Shown in pieces: positions 61,090 through 64,000 of a stretch of DNA of 64,000 nucleotides (position 1 is the first letter of the stretch; each line of letters starts with the position of its first letter). The notes beneath the pieces are model-generated. The model did no database searches and was not told where the DNA came from. It saw only the letters and a program-made list of their open reading frames with translations. Both the position numbers and the translations under genes were made by a program. This DNA comes from an uncultured Bacteroidales bacterium (GTDB taxonomy: Bacteria; Bacteroidota; Bacteroidia; Bacteroidales; Paludibacteraceae). The DNA lies in NCBI GenBank assembly GCA_934667275.1, contig CAKULK010000005.1, forward strand, positions 76,755 to 140,754, given 5' to 3'.

Positions 61090-62235
61090 TATTAGATGGT
61101 TCAGATAGTTTTCGGGTGTGATGGTAACCGTTTCTTTGACAAGATAGGCATTGAGGAAAGCAGTTGGTATGGCGGCATTGGCTTTCTTGGGATTCCATTT
61201 CATCTCAAAAGCAGTCATCGCACCATCCGTTTCCTCCACATAATCAATCTCTTGCTGCTGCGTAGTGCGCCAAAAATATGTATTGACATAACGACCATTA
61301 TAGTGGTTGAATTTGATACGCTCACTAATAAAGAAGTTTTCCCACAAAGCCCCCATATCCTGGCGAATACTCGTCGGATTGAAGTTGTGTATCAATGCGT
61401 TACGGATGCCATTGTCGTAGAAATAGATTTTACGGCTTTTCTTCAGTTCGGTGCGTATGTTGCGACTCAATGCCGACAAGCGGAATACAACATAGCACTT
61501 TTCCAACAAATCGATGTATTTCTCCACTGTTTTGCTATCCGTACCAATGGTTTGCGCCAATTCATTGTATGAGACTTCGCTGCCTACCTGCAACGCCAAC
61601 GCCACAAGTAGTTTCTCCAACAAAGCCGGTTTTCGTATGCCTTCCAGAGAGAGCAGGTCTTGGTACATATAACTGCCCGATAGGTTCATAAGGAGATCGC
61701 GGGCATCGCCCGCATTGCAAACCACATCGGGATAAGAGCCGTATATCAGGCGCGATTCAAATGTTTGATTTACACGCAGCAAGCCGCCATCGTTATATAA
61801 CTCCTGTGTGGAAAAGGGATACAGATGATACTCGAATTTGCGCCCCGTCAAAGGCTCATTGAGTTGCCCCTGCAGCAACAAAGACGAAGAACCCGTAACC
61901 AACAACTGCACCTCCGGGAAATGGTCGGTAATCATTTTGAGCGTAAGACCAATGCCTGCAACGCGTTGCGCTTCGTCTATCAACACTATGCGTTTGTGGT
62001 TGATGAGATGGGTTATTTGCTCCAGATTGGGATTATTTAACAACAGACGCACCTCAGGGTCGTCGCAATCCAGCGACAGGAATTGTGCTTGGTTGTATTG
62101 CGGACCTGCACTTTTTAGTACCTGCTTAAAGAGTGTAGATTTACCGACTTGCCGCGCTCCAATCAGCAAAATAGCCTTGCCTTGGAAGAGACGGGCTAGT
62201 ACAACCGATTGCAATTGTCTGTGTATTAACTCCAT
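61075..62235 (-). CDS. AAA_14/DUF4143 family ATPase
   Basis: A 386-residue P-loop protein of the kind often scattered in Bacteroidota accessory regions. Walker A is LIGARQVGKSTLF (about residues 23-35), Walker B is RIVLIDEAQR (about 82-91), sensor-1 LLVTGSSSLLL, and the C-terminal DUF4143 part begins near residue 200 with YNELAQTIGTDSKTVEKYID, a winged-helix. The nuclease-like end has QQEIDYVEETDGAMTAFEMKW, in which E-I-D and E-x-K could form a PD-(D/E)xK-like site. Function is not known; roles in toxin-like or DNA-linked processes have been suggested for relatives. Its promoter carries two 31-bp repeats. Confidence 0.9.
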   Translation of the reverse strand: MELIHRQLQSVVLARLFQGKAILLIGARQVGKSTLFKQVLKSAGPQYNQAQFLSLDCDDPEVRLLLNNPNLEQITHLINHKRIVLIDEAQRVAGIGLTLKMITDHFPEVQLLVTGSSSLLLQGQLNEPLTGRKFEYHLYPFSTQELYNDGGLLRVNQTFESRLIYGSYPDVVCNAGDARDLLMNLSGSYMYQDLLSLEGIRKPALLEKLLVALALQVGSEVSYNELAQTIGTDSKTVEKYIDLLEKCYVVFRLSALSRNIRTELKKSRKIYFYDNGIRNALIHNFNPTSIRQDMGALWENFFISERIKFNHYNGRYVNTYFWRTTQQQEIDYVEETDGAMTAFEMKWNPKKANAAIPTAFLNAYLVKETVTITPENYLNHLIAYNH

Positions 62236-62255
62236 ATCACTATTGTTTGGTGCCG

Positions 62256-62285
62256 CAAAGGTACAAATTATTTTTCATAATCCAA
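62256..62285 (-). promoter_or_regulatory. Promoter of the AAA_14/DUF4143 gene
   Basis: Minus-strand TTG (62285-62283), 19-bp spacer, TACCTTTG (62263-62256). The ATG is 21 bp from the -7 box. The -33 element lies inside the first of two direct repeats. Confidence 0.65.
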
Positions 62286-62340
62286 AATATCAGTATGATT
62301 TTTTGGAATATAATCCAAAAAGTTAGTATAAAAATTTGGA
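62277..62340. repeat. Two 31-bp operator-like direct repeats at the ATPase promoter
   Basis: Copies at 62277-62307 and 62310-62340, offset by 33 bp. Each reads ATAATCCAAAA, about 13 bases with a shared AGTAT, then TTTGGA or TTTTGGA, so each is an imperfect inverted repeat (TCCAAA ... TTTGGA). They cover the -33 region of the ATPase gene. Confidence 0.6.
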
Positions 62341-62448
62341 TTAGTCCGTTATATGAACATTGTATATTCTCCTTAAATGGTTAGTAATCAGGTTTATATT
62401 GTACAAATTCATTCGACATCCATACGGCAAGGTATCGGGAATCACCTA

Positions 62449-62478
62449 TTGTATATTCAAATAATCGTTGTATCTTTG
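62449..62478 (+). promoter_or_regulatory. Promoter in the left part of the IS110 element
   Basis: TTG at 62449-62451, 19-bp spacer, TATCTTTG at 62471-62478. It would make an RNA that runs through the two stem-loops into the transposase gene. Confidence 0.65.
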
Positions 62479-62484
62479 CAAAAG

Positions 62485-62640
62485 ATTTAACATCAAAGTG
62501 TGGAACAAGACCGAAATCACCTTAGCACAGAAAGCAGAGATTAATGTTCCGTCCCCACACTTTTACATCCGGAAACAGGATAGTTCGTTGGGCAATCAAT
62601 GACCCCGTATTCACAATGAATGTTCACAGATGTAGCGATG
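62485..62640 (+). ncRNA. Candidate bridge RNA of the IS110 element
   Basis: Two long stem-loops follow the promoter. The first has AAAGTGTGG (62495-62503) paired with CCACACTTT (62555-62563), extended by GAAC with GTTC. The second has ACATC (62565-62569) paired with GATGT (62629-62633). In the 5' side of the first loop AATCACCT (62515-62522) repeats the bases just left of the element (62440-62447). In the 5' side of the second loop ATAGTTCGTT (62580-62589) repeats the right end (63738-63747). In the 3' side of the second loop ACAAT (62613-62617) complements ATTGT at the left end (62448-62452). This is the target-loop/donor-loop order described for the IS621 bridge RNA. Folding is by eye. Confidence 0.6.
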
Positions 62641-62671
62641 TCAAATCAAATGCAATAAAATTAAAATCATT

Positions 62672-63700
62672 ATGCGTTACATTGGTATTGACGTTAGCAA
62701 AGCCACATTGATGGTTGCTTACCCGCAAGACAACAAAAAGTTCAAAAACAAAGAGTTTCAGAACGCCGCAACAGGCATTCATGGTCTCATCACAACCCTG
62801 CAACCGGACGACCATTGCGTCATGGAAGCGACCGGTAACTACAGCTATCTGTTGCTCTATCTCCTGGACAAGGCGGGTATCTGCACAAGTATGGAGAATC
62901 CGCTCAAAGTAAAGAACTTTGCACGCACGATGCTCACGGTTACCAAAACCGACAAGGCAGATGCACAGTTGCTTTCCCTATACGGAGAGCGTATGAAACC
63001 GGAGCCGTACAAGATACCTTCTGAGGCACTCCTGCTGCTCAAACAAAAAAGGGCGGTACTCAGACAGTTCAAGAAGCAACTCCTTGCCAACAACAACCTC
63101 AGAAAGACGCTGGAAGCCATGCCTAAACAAGACCACAAAGCCATCAAAGCCATTGAGAAAGTGACCATCACTTTGGAAAAGCAAATTAAAGCGGTGGAGG
63201 TAGAACTCAATACGCTCACGCAGGCTGAGTTTAACCAACAGATGAGCAGGCTGACTACCATCAAAGGCGTTGGGACGGCTCTTGCAGCGGCACTCATTAT
63301 CACCACGGGAGGGTTTACCTACTTTGATAATGCCAAGCAAGTATCACGATACTTGGGGCTATGTCCGACCTATCAGCAGTCGGGGACGTCAATACATGTC
63401 AAAGGACACATTAACCGCAACGGAGACCCATATTTGAGGGCACAACTCTATGTCGCCTCGTGGTCGATGATAAAGTATAACACCGCCTGCAAGGAACTCT
63501 ATACGCGGTTGAAAGAGAGAGGCAAATCCAGCAAATTGGCGTTGGTGGCTGTGATAAACAAGAGCATCCGGCAATGTTTTGCCGTTGTCAAGCACGATAC
63601 CGATTACCAGGACGGATTTGTCTCTGAAAAACCTCAACCACTCCCCGCAGGGAGCGCCTGCCGGCAAGGGAGTGTCGGAACACTCCCGACGAGGCAATAA
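62672..63700 (+). CDS. IS110-family DEDD transposase
   Basis: A 342-residue recombinase. The RuvC-like N-terminal domain has GIDVSKATLMVAYPQ (first Asp), EATGNYSYLLLYLLD (Glu) and TKTDKADAQLLSLYGERMKP (the Asp pair). The C-terminal Tnp20 domain has RLTTIKGVGTALAAALIIT, ARYLGL-like SRYLGLCPTYQQSGTSIHVK and GHINRNGDPYLRAQLY. The catalytic Ser of this family lies in the S-G-T-S region. All motifs are intact, so it may still be active. The last 25 residues (PQPLPAGSACRQGSVGTLPTRQ) are atypical and contain an inverted repeat at DNA level. A structured RNA lies upstream. Confidence 0.95.
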   Translation: MRYIGIDVSKATLMVAYPQDNKKFKNKEFQNAATGIHGLITTLQPDDHCVMEATGNYSYLLLYLLDKAGICTSMENPLKVKNFARTMLTVTKTDKADAQLLSLYGERMKPEPYKIPSEALLLLKQKRAVLRQFKKQLLANNNLRKTLEAMPKQDHKAIKAIEKVTITLEKQIKAVEVELNTLTQAEFNQQMSRLTTIKGVGTALAAALIITTGGFTYFDNAKQVSRYLGLCPTYQQSGTSIHVKGHINRNGDPYLRAQLYVASWSMIKYNTACKELYTRLKERGKSSKLALVAVINKSIRQCFAVVKHDTDYQDGFVSEKPQPLPAGSACRQGSVGTLPTRQ

Positions 63701-63732
63701 AGCACCTTTTTATCCACAAAAATCATTTTTTT

Positions 63733-63846
63733 TCAACATAGTTCGTTATTGGTAATCCACCGGCTGTCCCATATCTGTTGCAAATAGGGAATAAACTCGT
63801 CCAAAGGCGGAAGAAGCGGGGAGGTAACGGTGATGGGCGCAGACAT
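63733..63846 (-). pseudogene. 5' fragment of a DegT/DnrJ/EryC1 aminotransferase gene, cut by IS110
   Basis: From ATG 63846 the minus strand encodes ITVTSPLLPPLDEFIPYLQQ and IWDSRWITNN, the typical N-terminus of sugar aminotransferases of this PLP family. After 34 codons (base 63745) the frame reads Glu-Leu-Cys and stops in IS110 sequence. The other 330 or so codons are not found left of the element, so the gene was lost or rearranged. These enzymes make amino sugars for LPS or capsule. Confidence 0.75.
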
Positions 63847-63889
63847 AACACTAATACAATACAACACGTGCATTTTAACATTTACGCGA

Positions 63890-63920
63890 CAAAGTTACAA
63901 AAATAGTCGGAAATATGCAA
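63890..63920 (-). promoter_or_regulatory. Proximal promoter of the truncated degT gene
   Basis: Minus-strand TTG (63920-63918), 20-bp spacer, TAACTTTG (63897-63890), about 44 bp before the ATG. Confidence 0.7.
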
Positions 63921-63945
63921 GAGGCGTAGATTCAACAAGCAAGTG

Positions 63946-63975
63946 CAAAGTTAGTGAAAATATTTGAAAAAGCAA
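63946..63975 (-). promoter_or_regulatory. Distal promoter-like site before the truncated degT gene
   Basis: Minus-strand TTG (63975-63973), 19-bp spacer, TAACTTTG (63953-63946). It is 56 bp upstream of the proximal copy, so the gene may have had tandem promoters. Confidence 0.55.
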
Positions 63976-64000
63976 TCAAGAGGTGTCATAAAATTCAATT

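Larger units (their letters stand above)
62447..63746 (+). mobile_element. IS110-family insertion sequence (ends inferred)
   Basis: The element has a non-coding left part with a promoter and two stem-loops, a full DEDD transposase and a short right part. Ends are inferred, not proven: TATTG occurs at 62447-62451 and at 63747-63751, exactly 1300 bp apart, and IS110 elements lack terminal inverted repeats. The right flank is a truncated degT gene; the left flank is 160 bp from the ATPase promoter. Joining the flanks does not restore degT. Confidence 0.65.

Noticed and set aside
62381..62446. Short minus-strand open frame left of the IS110 element (ending FVQYKPDY)
   Set aside because: Only about 22 codons lie outside the element; no start, no recognisable family, and it does not continue degT in frame.
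1..64000. CRISPR arrays, tRNA and rRNA genes
   Set aside because: No repeat-spacer pattern of CRISPR size, no tRNA T-arm/cloverleaf and no rRNA sequence was seen by reading; the short phased arrays have no spacers.

Overview
The window is a piece of a Bacteroidales (Bacteroidota) chromosome. Three things point there. Promoters repeatedly have the form TTG, 19-20 bp spacer, TAnnTTTG, which is the Bacteroidota sigma-ABfr type. Core genes of the type IX secretion system (T9SS) occur at three places: porT, porU-porV and porE. The housekeeping genes (Rho with a long N-terminal insert, LysS, RsfS-FtsH, PNPase, Der) look like Bacteroidales proteins. A T9SS argues against Bacteroides itself and fits a Prevotella- or Paludibacter-like lineage, but the exact taxon cannot be fixed from this sequence.

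Layout. 1-3.2 kb: lysS (5' cut by the window edge), pgi and a YafQ-type toxin-antitoxin pair. 3.2-5.0 kb: a secreted two-repeat protein and a complete small-RNA transcription unit, then an 11-bp-phased repeat array. 5.0-18.9 kb: rsfS-ftsH, a secreted M16 protease, a TonB-dependent receptor, mutS, a small lipoprotein and pnp. 19.0-21.9 kb: a TSUP permease gene cut by an IS3 remnant, then lemA and a TPM-domain gene. 22-36.8 kb: mtaB, rho-aroQ-porT-lipoprotein, der, and a coupled run FAH-like-porU-porV-ispF-DUF3256-like-aroK-sufE. 36.9-44.0 kb: a polysaccharide operon (GH13, GH53, GH2, GH13) without a SusC/SusD pair. 44.0-49.8 kb: a minus-strand operon with GH3-family and PlsC acyltransferase genes, a beta-barrel, a lipoprotein hydrolase and a lipoprotein. 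50.3-56.8 kb: a structured leader or ncRNA, a giant subtilisin with a dockerin, and a translationally coupled cohesin-like T9SS cargo. 56.9-60.6 kb: small membrane protein, porE, thyA, folA. 60.6-64.0 kb: mobile-element debris with a MITE, two gene fragments, an AAA/DUF4143 ATPase, and an IS110-family element next to a truncated degT.

How parts fit together. PorT, PorU, PorV and PorE would export and anchor cargo with a C-terminal sorting domain. The subtilisin and its partner look like such cargo and may pair through dockerin and cohesin modules. The glycosidase operon would degrade starch-like and beta-galactan substrates outside the cytoplasm.

Most notable: the IS110 element has a two-stem-loop leader in which the first loop repeats the sequence beside the left end and the second repeats the right end. 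This is the pattern expected of a bridge RNA. Also notable are two candidate structured RNAs, the dockerin/cohesin gene pair, and a set of intergenic repeats with strict 7-, 9-, 11- or 14-bp phase but different unit sequences. All functional calls are by reading; no database or folding program was run.
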